Shown here piece after piece: positions 1 through 12,600 of a DNA stretch of 64,000 nucleotides. Origin of the DNA: Cavia porcellus (lineage: Eukaryota; Chordata; Mammalia; Rodentia; Caviidae); NCBI RefSeq assembly GCF_034190915.1, contig NW_026947485.1, positions 131,828,337 through 131,892,336 on the forward strand, written 5' to 3'. The position numbers and the translations under genes were made by a program. The notes below the pieces were generated by a model. It made no database searches. It was not told the DNA's origin and worked only from the letters and a program-made list of their open reading frames with translations. Numbering within the stretch: position 1 is the first letter of the stretch; every line of letters begins with the position of its first letter.

Positions 1-2246
1 ATGTTCTTTAAAACTGGGAACACAGTGTCAGTTATATATACAACTACGCAAATCTCTGGTTGAAACCCTTTGGTGTTTGGAGACAGTATTGACCTACTAA
101 TTTCTTAGTGAACTCTGAGGTTGGCTTGATGGTAGTGAGTCTTATCTCAGCTATTTATCAGCTAAGGATTCTGGTACAGTCAGTCAAATCCTGTGTTTCA
201 ATACACTTGTCTGAAATGGGTATGAGAGAAATAATAAGGAGCCATGTGGGCTTTGGAGGAGAAACAAGACACCAATTTGCCCTTCCTCTGATCCAGTGGC
301 AGCCATGCAAGGCCAGGAAGAAAAACAAGAAGCCAATTCACCCTTCCCGTGAGCCAGCTGGCACATGGACTGGGAGACAAGAAGAGACCCCTGCCCTGGT
401 AAGCAGCTGGCTGACTCAGAGGAACACAGACTGAGTTGATAGCAACTGAGGTACAAAAACAACTTAATGCTTGTGTTGTTTGATTGACTTTGCACGCCTA
501 AAGCCGGTAGTCTGAGCATCTGTTTAGAGGATAACAATATGCAATATTGCAGATATTTCTTATGTCTTGTTTTTAAAATCCAATATTGTTCACATTGTTT
601 TAAGGTGTTCTGTTTTATTGTTTTGTTTTCTTCAATATTCTATTTTGATTGGTTTTATTCTGTTATGTTTTGTTTGGTTTTATTGTCTGAGGAATGAGCA
701 GCAATTTTGAAAATAACAGGAGGCATTATGCTAGCCATTGCTGATTTCCTATTATCTTGTTTTGAAGTCGTATATCATTTTCACTGTTTTATTTTGATTG
801 GCTTTATTCTCTTTTACTTTTTTTGGTTTTATTCTCTGTAAAATCAAAAAAATTTAAAAGCAAAGGTAATTATGGGCTCAATACGGAGCACGTACCTAAA
901 CAGCATATAAAGTCATAGAGGACTGAAACAAACGGGAATAAAAAGAAACTTTCAATAATAATAAAAATGTAAATATGAAGGTCATAGGTATACAATCAAT
1001 TTTTGGGATTTCAACAGTAGCAAATAGCATTCAGGATATTTAAATTGATATGTGAGCTTTCATTTATAATTTATGAAGTGGGGGTTGCAGTTAACCCTGG
1101 TCACTAGTAATATTTCTTTCTGTCCAGATATGTGTAAAAGGCACCAATGAGAAGGTGTGGGACTTCCTCTTAGGACTCTGAATGGTTCAATGGGGTAGAT
1201 ATGATGCACATAGTACAGTAGCTCGTATCTCAATGAAGTTGACTGTCCAAAGATCTTGTTGGTGTTGAGCCTGATGATTGTTATCTTAACAACATCAAGT
1301 TACTGTAACTTTCTTTAAATCAATATTCACTTAAGTTAGCAGTTCAGAGATATTATTTTAAAAGTACCTGTAAATAGCTTGATCACTTTGAGTGGAATGA
1401 GTTAAAGTGGTTATAGTAGTTTTTGCAGTAGCTGTCATATAATGCACGTCCAGAAAACATTGTTGCCTAATAAGGTTAAATGTTGTGGTGATTTGTGTAA
1501 GAGCTGATTTTTTTTTTTTTTTTGTCCATTCTCTCATGAGATTGATCGGCAGCAAGTGCTGGTTTCTTATCTAAGCACTATATTATGAACAGTGTGTGAG
1601 AGACACTAAATCTATAAATATGCCATTGATGTTGGAAAGGAAGCAGTAACTACTATCTGATATTCAGAGTGTAGGATAATAGGATTTCTTTTGTCTGGAA
1701 ATACCATGTTTGGGGGAAGAGATATAAACCATTGGAATAGCTAGAGTCATTGTGGTCCTTCCCACAGTCTCTTAAGTGACCAGAATGTGTCAGGTGAGTT
1801 TAGGCTGTATAAAAGGTTTTATTAAAGGGAAAAGTTGATTTTTTATTTTTTAATGTAACTGTATCTAAAACAAATGAGGTAAGTGTCTGTGCTCAGTAAA
1901 CCATGTTAGGGGCCTTGAAGTATCCATGTCAGCAAACTGAGAAAGATAAAAGGTCTTTTTACCTTTGTAATTTTGGAGGTGCAAGTGACCTATGAGATCT
2001 TTGTAAGTAACAGATTTTCAAGAATAAAGAAAACTCTTGTGCTAAAGAAAGGAAAGAAAGATACGAAGTGTCAAGCATGGTGTATTGTTCAACACTGAGT
2101 CAAGTCTTCCCTCATTTTCTTCAAAAAGGAGTCCAGATTCCCTAAGATTATAGTTTGAGAAATCAAATATATTACTTCCAGTTTGAGAAGCTATTTGTTG
2201 ATGGTACAGAGGGATTTTTATTTTTTGGTTCATTTGTGTATTCAAG
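1..2246. other. Presumed ERAP2 intron 2 remnant
   Basis: No ERAP2 exon 2 sequence was recognised here, so the window probably opens inside the intron before exon 3. Roughly 1-900 is a repeat-like, T-rich stretch with recurring ttgattggttttatt words that resembles 10020-10640. Short frames at 108-537 show no recognisable protein. A poly(T) run of 15-20 bases sits near 1509. Nothing else was identified. Confidence 0.5.
200..900. repeat. Unclassified interspersed repeat, copy A
   Basis: This stretch shares word order with 10020-10640: a ctgagcatct segment, then tttgattggttttat-type tracts, a gaaaataa segment, and a second attggctttattct tract. The upstream part is a GA-rich block with gagccag words. 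The layout suggests an LTR or other dispersed family. No family name can be assigned from reading alone. Confidence 0.45.
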
Positions 2247-2402
2247 CTGTGGGTGGATCTTTTCACAGAATAATTGCATGACATATTTTGAGTTGACTCA
2301 GGCATGTATGTCTTTCTTATGCTTTGATGAACATTTGTTCAAAGCCAACTTTTCAATCAAGTGATGGAGAATAGACATATTGCTCTATCCAACATGCCAA
2401 AG
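2247..2402 (+). pseudogene. ERAP2 exon 3 remnant
   Basis: The block reads FE.TQA.M.F.CFDE.LFKANFSIK in one frame, matching the M1 aminopeptidase segment around the conserved CFDEP motif, with CFDEP changed to CFDEH. A TGA at 2362-2364 follows IK. The rest of the exon (ALSNMPK) is readable only after a frame change. The donor GT at 2403 is kept. The first ~30 bases are poorly preserved, so the 5' edge is approximate. Confidence 0.85.
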
Positions 2403-2759
2403 GTATCGCCACTTTCAGGAATCTTTGGGACTGCTGTCTAATTGAATCTTTGTCTCAGTTTTCGTTTGTTGGTTGGGCTGGTTTGGCTCTCAGGTTCCTC
2501 ATACTCGGCTGCAGACACGTATACCATACTTTCTAATGAAAACTTTTCCTTACCACTGTGGTAGCTGGCTGTGCATATCAGCAGTGCTGGAGGAATACAG
2601 GAATACAGGAATCTTTGTACTCACTCACTTGATACAACTAATGGCAAGCGGTATACACATGTGTCACAGTGTAAACAAATGTGTTTTATGCATGTTTTTT
2701 GCCCTGTCACATTTTGTATATTTACAATTTTTATTGCATGTTCTCTTTTGATTTTTCTT

Positions 2760-3970
2760 GTAGAATTACCCCAATTCAGTACAATACCACATGGAAAGCC
2801 ACTTTTGCAACTTTGGGAAGAAGTTGAAAGTGAGTCATCAGATGACTTGGCTACTGATGACAACTTGGATTATGTAAACCAAAGAAGTTAGCAATTTATG
2901 ACAGGTGCGACAGACAGAGATATGTCAGAGAAGTACAGAATGAAGATCTTAATTCATATAAGAAGGAAAGAATAATGTTGATAAATATTTGACTAATTGA
3001 AATGCTACAAAATTGCCATATATTTCTGAATGATTCAACATTAGAAATAGGTCAGAACATGTTCTTAGGATCTTGGCAGAGGTGCAACTTATTGGATGGG
3101 ATGCCAACACTGTGATTCAATTTTGGAAATTGTTTTTAATAGACAATATGCTACAAAATGTTTTTAAATGCACTAATAATGAAATGCAAAAATCACTCTA
3201 TATGCATTAATAGTAATATTCAAAAATATATTATCATGACACCTCACTATCTGAAATAAAAGCCTTCATGGGACTTTTATCATTCTAATCATCAGGATCT
3301 AAAAGATTTATGAAGTGACAGATGTGGCATTGAGATTTTCAGAACAAGAGATGTGGTTTCCTTCAAAATTGGCTATCCTTTGATGACAAGAAGACCCATC
3401 AAGAAAGAAATAATTCAACAATTTAGCTGCTATTTGCTTTCTTGAAAGGTTTGGTTTGAGCTGTCAACAATTTATGCATAGTCTGAATATATGACAATTG
3501 GTGAACAATTTGCATCATTTCGTAAACTGTCAAAGATTTTGGCACTATATGCCAAGTAAACCTTCCAAATATGGTATAAAAATATATGTGCTGGTAGATG
3601 CAAAGACATTTTACACCTTGAGTTGAAAATTTATCCTGGAACTCAGCCAACAGATCTTTATTCATGCAGTAGTAAACCCTATGACTTTGTGAACACACTA
3701 GTTGCACCTAGTTCAAAAAGTAACCCAAAAGTCACACTTCACAATTGGTTCACTAGTTACCCATCAATCTTACATTTGCTAAAAGAACACCAGTTAACCA
3801 ACGCAGGAACTGTTTACAAGAAAATGACTGAGATTCCTGAAACAGCTGTTGCAAGTTCATAATAGAAAAATATATGCTACCATCTTCGAATTTCAGAAAG
3901 ACAACATCGGTATCCTATATGGTGAAGAAAAGCAAAAGTAGTATTGATAGTATCAATATTATACCATGAT
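2760..3970 (+). pseudogene. piggyBac-family transposase fossil
   Basis: Degraded + strand frames recall piggyBac transposases: an acidic stretch (ESESSDD) near 2825, an FMGLL-like segment near 3268, a TIGEQFASFRK stretch near 3493, a YPGTQP stretch near 3628 and a longer readable frame at 3623-3862. In that frame VTLHNWFTSYP (near 3732) matches the family motif VT.DNWFTS, with the catalytic Asp replaced by His. A TLVAPSS stretch precedes it and GTVYKK follows. Similarity continues through SYMVKKSKSS near 3915. Many stops and frameshifts show it is long dead. A SINE interrupts it at 3989. Terminal inverted repeats and TTAA duplications were not identified. It is an old DNA transposon in intron 3, possibly Looper-like. 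Confidence 0.75.
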
Positions 3971-3988
3971 GGTAAAATTGACAGTGAG

Positions 3989-4141
3989 ACCAGGTGTGGT
4001 GGCAAATGACTACAATCCCAAGACTCAGGATGCTGAGGCAAGAAGACCCAGAAAATTCAAGGTCAGCCTGTGCTACATAATGAGTTCAAGACTAGCCTGG
4101 ACTACATAGTGAGACTGTCTCAAAACCAACCAACAAACAAA
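3989..4141 (+). mobile_element. B1-like SINE
   Basis: A 7SL-derived SINE opens with accaggtgtggtggc and continues through box A/B-like segments and the doubled GAG-TTCAAG/CAGCCTG region typical of B1. It ends with gtctcaaaa and an A-rich tail. Flanks carry near-identical direct repeats (attgacagtga and attgatagtga), a probable target-site duplication within the piggyBac fossil. Confidence 0.8.
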
Positions 4142-6639
4142 AAGAGATTGATAGTGAATCCTCAGCACAAGTGAAGCCAGAAATGGTCTCATAGGCTTAA
4201 AATTCTGTTTTTCTAACCAGCTTCTTGGTTTTGTCACTGCTGCTGGTCCAGATGTCACATTTGGTGTGGCAAGGGCACCGAGGACCTGCCGAGCTCCATT
4301 TCTGAGACAACCTAACCGGTGAGTCTGTAATGGAACTCGCAGTCCCGTCTCCTTTTATTAAATTCCTCAAGAAGTTCGTACAATTATGTTTGTGAAGGCC
4401 ATTTGTTGTGGTTCTATAAATTTTTAATTGAAATAAACATTTGGATACTATTTTTTTGCCATAGAGGAGCTTATATTAATACTCAAAAATACAGAAAACT
4501 TGAAGAACATAGCAGATCCTGAAATTCATTTGATATTTTTTTGCTAACGACTTATGCGTCATTTACACTGATGGATAAAATGTTTTTTCCTCACTTCTGC
4601 TTGCAAAGTAGGCTGAAAGCAAAGGGTCTCCTGGCAGTGCTTCAAAAGACTGGCAGAAAAGCAGCTGCATCTCCTGCAGCCAGAGAGTGGCCCTGCAACT
4701 CTTTCTCCCTAACCTACACCGAGATTGGCTGCTACTGATGAAGGAAAGAAATAAGCCCATCCTCTGACACTGCATTTCCCCAGGCTTCTGTTTAACACTG
4801 GAAAAGATATTTTCTCTGAAACTCTGGCCAAGCAGACCAAGGGAAAAGTGGCAACCCTGCAGGTGATACATAGCCCACCATTTTTCTTTGAGACAGACCA
4901 TAGTGTAATTTGCCCTTCCATTTTCACTGATGATCTGCTGCAATAACTCTGAGTTTATTTAAAGGCAGGAAATCATTTCAGTCTCATCCTAGAAGCTTTT
5001 TATTAATGCAATTTTTCACATGGATAATCATAGAGGAAAAAGTAACAACATGGTTAAGCCTTTTATTAAAACATGATGCAGGCACAAATTGCCATTAGAA
5101 AGTAAAACAACTTTTCATGTTTAACAGCAATAAGCAAACATTCTGAAAATAACTTCTGCAATCACTAAATCACTGAATCTCTGCATTGCCTCAGATGACT
5201 GAGCAGCTCTTTAGATCAAGCTCTTTCTGGTGAATACTAGCTTAACTTGCTTTTTATAAATATGTCCAATCTAGCTTTTCATGGTTAGAACTGAATTAAT
5301 GTTATGATCATACTCTTTGGAAAGTTGTAGCAACACATAAAATAGGTTATGCTGGAAAGAAGGAACACACACTAAGTTCCCAGCCTACTTACTTGAGAAT
5401 AGAGAGTTTGTGGGAAATAAAGAAGCCACCCCATCACTAGTACAGGTATAGGCACATGTGTTTGGACAATTCCTTGTCCCTTTTGTCTCTTAGGGAATGC
5501 ATACCTGCTCATAAAGGGGAAAAATGTGTTTACTTGCTGAACCAGTAGAGTCCTTCTGACATTGAGAAAATAGCTAAATCCCTGTTATTCAATGGGTAAT
5601 TTTTACTCGGCTCTTACATCTACATCCTGGAAGGAGGTCCACTAATATTCCACACAATCCCACTTAAGGAAATGCTCCTCTGCGGGGTTATTCTGAGTTC
5701 TTCAGAGGTTGCCTTTCTCTGGGGGCAGATGTCAGAGTGAGCCCCAGTCTGCCTCCACCATGATTTTTCAAGTGTCCAGATTCTCATTTTTCTGTAGTTC
5801 CATAGTTTCACTATCTCCTTTGCCTTTCTCCCACACGCTGCTTTAATGGTTTTTGCTGCTGAACTTGAGCAGAAAATCATAGTTACATTTACTACTCATT
5901 CTCACTATAAGACAACTCCTTTGCTGAGAATGGATATGCACAGAACTCTAATTGAATCCGATTCCTACTGTCATTGATGTTAAGCAACATTAATTTTCAG
6001 GATAGAGTTAACAGTTACATACTTGTGTCTTTCATAGAGTATTTGGTCAGGGCCTTTTCCTTTGCTCAAACTTAAAAATGAATTTTTTTCCCCAATAGAA
6101 TTCTGTACAATTTAATAACATAACCATGTGCTATTGAAAAGGTCAAGTAGTTCACGATGGTAACGCCTCAGGCTATGGTCAAACAAACCATTACCTTATC
6201 CAGTGCAGAAATACTTATTAAGCCATTGTTGGTGCTGACCCAAACCTGACTTCTTGAAAAATGAGGGGAGTGAGACAGCAGAGAGCTAATAATTGCAACC
6301 AATTTAAAGATACTGGTGTTTTCAGATTATTGGATCTGTATCCATTCAGTATTTAAGAGCACTGTGCCATCTCTGAGACAGGCTACCTAGCCTAAATGAA
6401 GATAGAATCCAGTAATCACCCTGTGAATTTGAGAGAGGCAGCTGACCAGGCTGCAGGCTAAAAACTTTTTTGCTTCCTCGGTGGATAGGCAGAAGCTTAA
6501 ATTACTAATGCTCTTCTTGGCCTGACTGCACTCATCGCTGAATCAATGAACCAAAGATAAACCAAGTCCATGACTCAAACTGTCACGCAGAAGGTGAAAA
6601 ACTGAGCCACATGCTGCAGTCACACGGTCACATTCACAT

Positions 6640-6790
6640 CTAGGTCCTGCCATGAGACTGGTTGTGCAATCTAGGGCAATTCAGTTAATGTCTCTGAGCT
6701 TCTGCTTCCTTGCCTGTGAAATAACACCTATCTCACACCCACAGGATGGGAGGATTAATAAATAATGTAAAGCATTTAGAAAGCACTGCT
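6640..6790 (+). repeat. MIR SINE fragment
   Basis: The order of words (gtgcaatctagggcaa, tctctgagcttc, cctgtgaaataacacctatctcac, gaggattaataaat, taaagcattta) follows the core and 3' part of the MIR consensus on the + strand. It is heavily diverged, as expected of an ancient mammalian repeat. Confidence 0.7.
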
Positions 6791-7182
6791 TCCTGTTCTG
6801 TGTGCATAGAATTTACTTATTGTTTCTTTCCCAGACAAAAGAAAAAAGAGTTTGAAACCCCAGAAATTGAGTTTATGTTATTGTGGGGAAAATTCTATTT
6901 TAAGAAAATTATAACATCTAAGATGCTATTGTGATTTCAAGTGACAAAATAAGACTTGGCATCATTTCGTGTTCCCCAAAGCAGTACCTTGGTTCTGTAA
7001 GAGAAGGATAAAGAAATAGAGCTAAGAGAAGATACAGAAAGTAATAAGAGGTCATTGATCTCCTCCAAGGGTGTCGAGAGTCCTTTAGAGTGTGGTGCTT
7101 CATTGTAATTCTCTTGCCATATGTCAGGCGTGATCATGAAATATTCCAGTTCTCAAATATTGATTCCTGTTCCCTCCTGTAG

Positions 7183-7316
7183 GTTAAAACAATTGAACTT
7201 GAAGGAGGCCTCTGGAAGACCACTGCAAAGTGACTGTAAGAATGAGTATAGACCTTACAGCCTACATAGTTTATGATTTCACTTCTGTGAATGATACAGC
7301 TTCATCAGCGGTCAAG
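7183..7316 (+). pseudogene. ERAP2 exon 4 remnant
   Basis: The exon begins VKTIELEGGL, identical to the recalled human ERAP2 residues. It then loses one base near 7210 and resumes in the next frame as EDH..VTVRMS...AYIVYDF, ending SSAVK. The 3' splice site (ctgtag|g) and the donor (aag|gtaagg at 7317) are both intact. The single-base deletion would bring TGA and TAA into the original frame. Confidence 0.92.
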
Positions 7317-8968
7317 GTAAGGCAGAGCTCTAGTTAAAATAGTGGCCTAATAACAATGAACTTTTAACTATTTTATTGTTTCCCTTATTATGAAAGTATT
7401 GTGCTTACTTTATAAGTTATGGGTTAAAAATTGAATTAGAATTATCATTAATTCTATCACCAAGACATAGCTATTGATAGTCACAGTCTTCCAAATATTT
7501 TGTATGCATGTCAGTATATGTAGGTGTATATAGGGACAGTATAAATTGCATATATCTGCATATATATATATATTTCAAAGAGTTCATATACAGAATATAT
7601 TTTCTGTAAAACAATTTTTAAGATGGCTTTTGCCATAATATGCCATAAATTAAATGCCATTAAATATTATTCCATAGTACAATATTAGTAATTTCATAGA
7701 GGTATCATAGTACTTTAAACCTTCTTCTTATTTGAGAACATTCTTTTCTGTTTCTACTTGTTTTCTATAATTTTTCCTCAGTGAAAGTAGATCTTCATAA
7801 TTTTTAGGGTCTTCATTATTTGAAAAACTTTACCATGATACACAACTGTTATTTTTGTACTTACATTTTTACCAACATCAGTAGAGAGACTCAAATTAAA
7901 AAGAATTCTTTACCAAGAGGCATCAAATTATAGACATAAAAACATCCTCAAAGAACCATAAAGTACCATAAAGTAAAAAAACCATAAAGTACTCACAAAA
8001 ATGGAACTAAATGGCTATTAAAACTTACATATTATGCTTATACAGATGTATAAATATTTATATATTAAGTTGTGGGTCTACATCCACAGAGTACACAGAT
8101 GCACATGTGCATAGACAGATGTTGGAAAGGTCAGGTGACACTGTACTTCAGAGGGCCATGTTCCTGTCAGCTAAATCTTTCTATCCTGGTGATTTGGAAT
8201 ATGTTACTTTATCTCTATGTGCTTTTCCCCCCCTTGTTCCATCTGTAAAATAAAGATAATGACACCTACTTCATGGAATGGGGATGTGTGAGCATTAAAT
8301 TAGATTTCACATGTAAGCATTTATCAGAGGGACTGGTAAATTATTTTTAAAAGTGGTGGCTCTTCATACACTCTGCATGAAATCGTAAAGGGATTTCTAT
8401 TAATTCAGAGCATGAAAGCAGGTCATCAAGTGAAAGTAGTCCTATACTTGGAAGCTAAGAAAATTGGAATCTAATTTTGTTTTTTCTACCTAAGAGCTAG
8501 TTGTTTTGGGGGAACTATTAAATATATTTCTACTTTTTTTTAGCTTAAAACAAATAGATGGGATGGATTTTATCAGTTCTCAAGGGGGCTTTCTCACATA
8601 ACTTTTGTGACCTGTGCTTTATTTAAGTGATATTTATAGTCATAATTTTGAACTACTGGTTTTCAAGGACTAGAATCATATTCATCTGCAAATAGACTTT
8701 CACAATGGATTAATATAGCTTGAAATTTATAGGTTAGTACCAAGGAAGTCAATTGTAACAAAAAAAACCAGGGTTGCTTATAATTTTCATGTCTGACTTT
8801 TGCTTTAATACTTCACAGAACCTCTTAGCTCTTATTGACATCATGCTGAAAGTCACTCAATGCTTGCTTTAAAATTGCAGTGTGGCTTTCTATGTGTCCG
8901 CATTGTCAGGAACAGGATTGTGCCAGGAAGCTGTCAGTCAAAGGCCACTTCTAATTTGCTTTTCCCAG
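7317..8968. other. ERAP2 intron 4 remnant
   Basis: AT-rich intron. It holds a short (TA)n tract near 7560 and a MIR at 8190-8345. No gene-like sequence was seen. Confidence 0.6.
8190..8345 (+). repeat. MIR SINE fragment
   Basis: It contains ccatctgtaaaataaagataatgacacctacttcatgg followed by gtgagcattaaat and gtaagcattta, in the order of the MIR 3' half on the + strand. Confidence 0.65.
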
Positions 8969-9086
8969 GTATCCATATATGCATCCCCAGACAAATGGAA
9001 TGAAACATATGTTTTGTAGGCATCGTAGAAACTACTTGGTTCTTACGAAAAGTACTTTGATATTAACTACGCACTCCCCAAATTGG
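8969..9086 (+). pseudogene. ERAP2 exon 5 remnant
   Basis: The frame reads VSIYASPDK.N.T, then KLL..YEKYFDI.Y.L.KL, matching the human exon. Two in-frame TAG stops lie at 9017-9019 and 9026-9028. One codon is missing relative to the human sequence. The 3' splice site (tttcccag) is intact. The donor position after TTGG is GG, not GT, so splicing is lost on this side. Confidence 0.92.
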
Positions 9087-10019
9087 GGATGTTCAAATCC
9101 CACATCATTGCCTCTATACGTGCTCATAGAACTTGCTTTGCCATTTTCCCTCTTATACATCATTTAAATGAATAGCAAAGAGATTCAGTTAGTCCAGAAA
9201 GAAATAATTTGTTCTTCAGAGAGATTCCTTGAGTATAGGAAATACAGTACTTTTCAGAAGCCCAAGTAATATGCATCATATTTCTACTACTTTATGAGGA
9301 TTAATGACAAAATATTTGCATTTAATGCTAGAACTGAATTAACTTTCTGAATTAATCCTATATATTATTATTTGTGTACAATCAGCCATCTTTCTAAAAA
9401 TTGCTGAAGATTTATTTAATCAGAGAACTAAACAGTCACTGCATGTTATCTTTATTGCCCATTGAAGTTGGAAGGTAAGACAAATTTTTTAAACAAGAAA
9501 AAAGATAATTTAATTTAAATGTGATAGTAGGTCTTTATATAAAAATACTCATAGCATAACTTGCTTTTAATTTTCTATCCTAAATTGTAAAAGATGCTAT
9601 TTTTATAATGTTTTAGAGCACACAAAAAGTATGGCTTAAATTCTATAATTTATACAAATTAGTTTTTTGAGTTTCTGATCACTATTATGTAAGATGTTTT
9701 TCCTTTTAGGTACAAAAATATGCTCTCAATCACATCCCTTCTTCCTTCTCCTCTCACAATCCTCATGCAATTGTCCTTAAAAAAGCTAACAAGAATAATC
9801 AAAAACTGAATTCAAGGACATATATGTAAATTATATATATATATATATATATTTTTTTATTGCAAGTTCTAGGTACTGTTAACACAGATACACTATATTC
9901 TCTTCACCCATAATTCATTGTTATGCCCTGGATCAAAAGAAAGCCTAATTACAACCCCCAACAATCTTACATTGAAAATGCAACCTTGAAGATCATATGA
10001 CATATCATTTAAAACTAAA

Positions 10020-10640
10020 TGAATAGAAGCATACAGCCTCCAGCGTGAGCCAAGAGGAGAACCAGTCAGTGACCCCCGAGATCCGGCCACAGCCATGGTG
10101 GAACCCAGGAAACTGCACAAAAAAGCTATTCGCCCACCCTCTTGGTAAGCGCCTCTCTCTTGCATGAGCCAGGAGGAGACCCAGTCAGCGTCTCCTATGA
10201 GCCTACCGGTGTACAGGCTGGGAATAAAACATTCCACCACCTTCCCTGGGTGATAGAGGGACAGAGGTCTGAGCATCTCTTGGGAGGATGACTGTGTACA
10301 ATATAGCAAATAAGGGAGATCTCCTGTCTTCTGTTTGAAAGCAAATGTTGTTTTCACTGTTTTGTTTCATTATGATTAACTGTTTTACTCTATTCAGTAT
10401 TCTCTTTCAATTGGTTTTATAATGTTCTATCTTTGGTCTGATTTCACTGTATCTAATTGGCTAGACAACTATAGTGAAAATAATGAGATATACTATGGTA
10501 CCTATTACTGTTATTCTGGCAACTTGCTCTGAAGTTCTGTACTGATTTCCCCACACTGTCTCAATTGGCTTTGTTCTGTCTTGCTGTGTTGTATTTCTAC
10601 TATCTTCAAAAAACAAATGGAGCAGATATTAACACTTACA
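10020..10640. repeat. Unclassified interspersed repeat, copy B
   Basis: It contains two gagcca-type GA-rich segments, an aataaaa signal near 10224, ctgagcatct, and attgg-ttttat tracts in the same order as 200-900. A CpG-bearing block (10040-10220) suggests it is younger or less decayed than copy A. It could be an LTR; no family was recognised. Confidence 0.45.
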
Positions 10641-11369
10641 ATGGCTAAGAAATAATCCAATATAAAACCATTAATGACTTTAGAAAATGACTCATTCTTA
10701 CATTTGAAGTCTTAATGAATACTTATCTTTTTAGTGGTAATTTAGCTTTTGATTGTATTATAAATACTTGTTTTTATACACTAGAATTAACCAGAATTAT
10801 TTCTGGACAATAATTATAAGCCAAATGACTTGTTTCAGGCTCAAAAAATTTTTTTAAATAATCTGTCTTTTTAGTCAAGCATTATTTCTTCAAGTAGTAG
10901 CAGATTTCTAAGATTAAATATTAGCCAGAAATTGTCTAACCTATATGAAATCATTGATAAAATATGTATATATGCATATACATTCACACATTATCATATA
11001 CAATATGAATTAATGTATATTATGCCTGAGTTGCTTAAGAATTAGATTTTACTTCTTTATTACCACAGTATATATTGAAAAGAAAATTGAGGTCAGAAAG
11101 AATCAGTGACCAGAGTTTTTTTCCTCTACTCCCTTGGAAGGACTCTTGTTCATAATATAATCTATTTGTGCTTGGAATAGCAACTAAAATATTAACTATA
11201 GAGGTTGCTTCTGAACATTGTTCTATAATTAATATTAACCTTCTATTTTTTCAAGATATTAGTTTACATTTTGAATAATTTCAAATATACTGAAAATTAT
11301 TTGATACTTATGTTTTAAAGTTTTTAATAGTACTAATTTAAAATACAAGTATTTTTATTTTTGTTAATT

Positions 11370-11452
11370 TTTTTTTCTTTTTTTGGTACCGCGGATCAAA
11401 TTCACAACCTTGAACTAGCCAGGCAGTTACCACTGAGCTAAATCCCCAATCC
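11370..11452 (-). mobile_element. ID-type tRNA-derived SINE, antisense
   Basis: Reading the - strand gives a diverged tRNA-like head with ggggatttagctcag, then a ggtacc end and an A-rich tail, seen on + as T runs before 11386. Flanking tgttaattttt copies near 11362 and 11453 look like target-site duplications. Confidence 0.75.
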
Positions 11453-11785
11453 TGTTAATTTTTAGAATGAATATTTCATAATAAATTATTTTCCTGGTCT
11501 TGAGTTCCCCAAAATGTTGCACTTTTAAGGAAAAAAAAATGGCTAAGTGTATTAGATTATTTCAACTACAAAAATGTACTGATAGAATGTTCTTCTACTT
11601 GATAATGGGGAGTGATTGTTTTCAGTGCAACCATGAGACACCATGCTAATGTTAAGGTTTGTGTGTATGTCTGCTGAAAATTTGCTTCTATGTACTAAAA
11701 GCATCATAATGTTAGAAAGCAAGGAGAAATCTTTCTTCTGGGGTGGAAGCCATAATGATCAAGTGTGGGTGTTCTAGTTTCTTAG

Positions 11786-11945
11786 ACTTAGCTGTTATTC
11801 TCTGACTTTGAAAGAGCCTGGAGTCATGGAAAATTGGGGCCTTATTGCATGTAGAGAGACATCATTGCTATTTGGTCCCAAGACCTCTTCAGCTTCTGCT
11901 AAGTAGTGGGTCACCAGAGTCATAGCCTATAAACCAGCACTCTAC
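11786..11945 (+). pseudogene. ERAP2 exon 6 remnant (catalytic exon)
   Basis: The exon carries the M1 exopeptidase motif as GVMEN (GAMEN in the family) at 11820-11834, then [25 protein letters not shown] stop at 11904-11906 follows, then WVTRVIA. The next five codons, where HELAH should be, read YKPAL (11928-11942), so both zinc-binding His and the catalytic Glu are gone. Upstream of GVMEN there are insertions that shift the frame. The 3' splice site (ttcttag) and donor (tac|gtacct) remain. Confidence 0.93.
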
Positions 11946-12429
11946 GTACCTGGAACTCATTTTACTCTCTGTTATCAGCCTAAAAAAGCATCAGACAGAA
12001 CACCACCCATATTCCTGAAATAACGTAAAATCATAACATTTTAACTCTAATGAGAGACTTGGGAATTGTCAGATCCAACATAATATGTCAAGTAGTGGAT
12101 GATTTGGTTTCTAAACTATAGGATTCATGCTGGCATTTTATTGCAAGAGAAATGACAGCCAAATTTGTCTTCTAAAATTCTTCAAAGCAGAGTCTTTGAA
12201 TGTCTTTTGAGAAAGAAGGGTAGGAACTATGCAGATGAATAGAGGGCAGAATTGGAAACTATAAATAAAGAGTTCTGTTAAAAATATTTCTTCTTATACC
12301 TTCCTAGTGCCCTGGTATTGCAATCCAGAACAAAGTCAGTTTCCCTTGGTTGAATCCTATGATTATGTGGTCCTAGTGAAGTATTCTAAATAAATTACTT
12401 ATGAACTGATGACCCCAGCTATTTCACTG

Positions 12430-12600
12430 AGTTCTCTAGAGTTCAGTGTCTTCATATGTAAGAAACAGTTAATAATACTTCCTGCTCCATAAGACTGTTG
12501 CAAAGATTATAGATAAGGATAGTTTCTGTGTCTGTCACATTGTAAGCTGTCAAAGATGTAAGTGATTGCTATTAATAATGACAATAATGTCCAATACTAC
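12430..12600 (+). repeat. MIR SINE fragment
   Basis: The segment agttcagtgtcttcatatgtaag, then aataatacttcctgctccataagactgttg, follows the MIR 3' half in order and spacing. It is weakly conserved. Confidence 0.5.

Larger units (their letters stand above)
2403..7182. other. ERAP2 intron 3 remnant
   Basis: This interval contains the piggyBac transposase fossil (2760-3970), a B1-like SINE (3989-4141) and a MIR (6640-6790). The stretch 4450-6630 is AT-rich and shows nothing recognisable; its short open frames look like chance. Confidence 0.6.
9087..11785. other. ERAP2 intron 5 remnant
   Basis: The intron holds a (TA)n run near 9835-9852, the second copy of an unclassified repeat (10020-10640) and an antisense ID-type SINE at 11370-11452. 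The rest is AT-rich sequence with no recognised content. The 154-residue open frame at 9893-10357 (- strand) lies over the repeat and resembles no known protein. Confidence 0.6.

Noticed and set aside
9893..10357. 154-residue - strand open frame
   Set aside because: It covers a dispersed repeat copy and shows no domain pattern.
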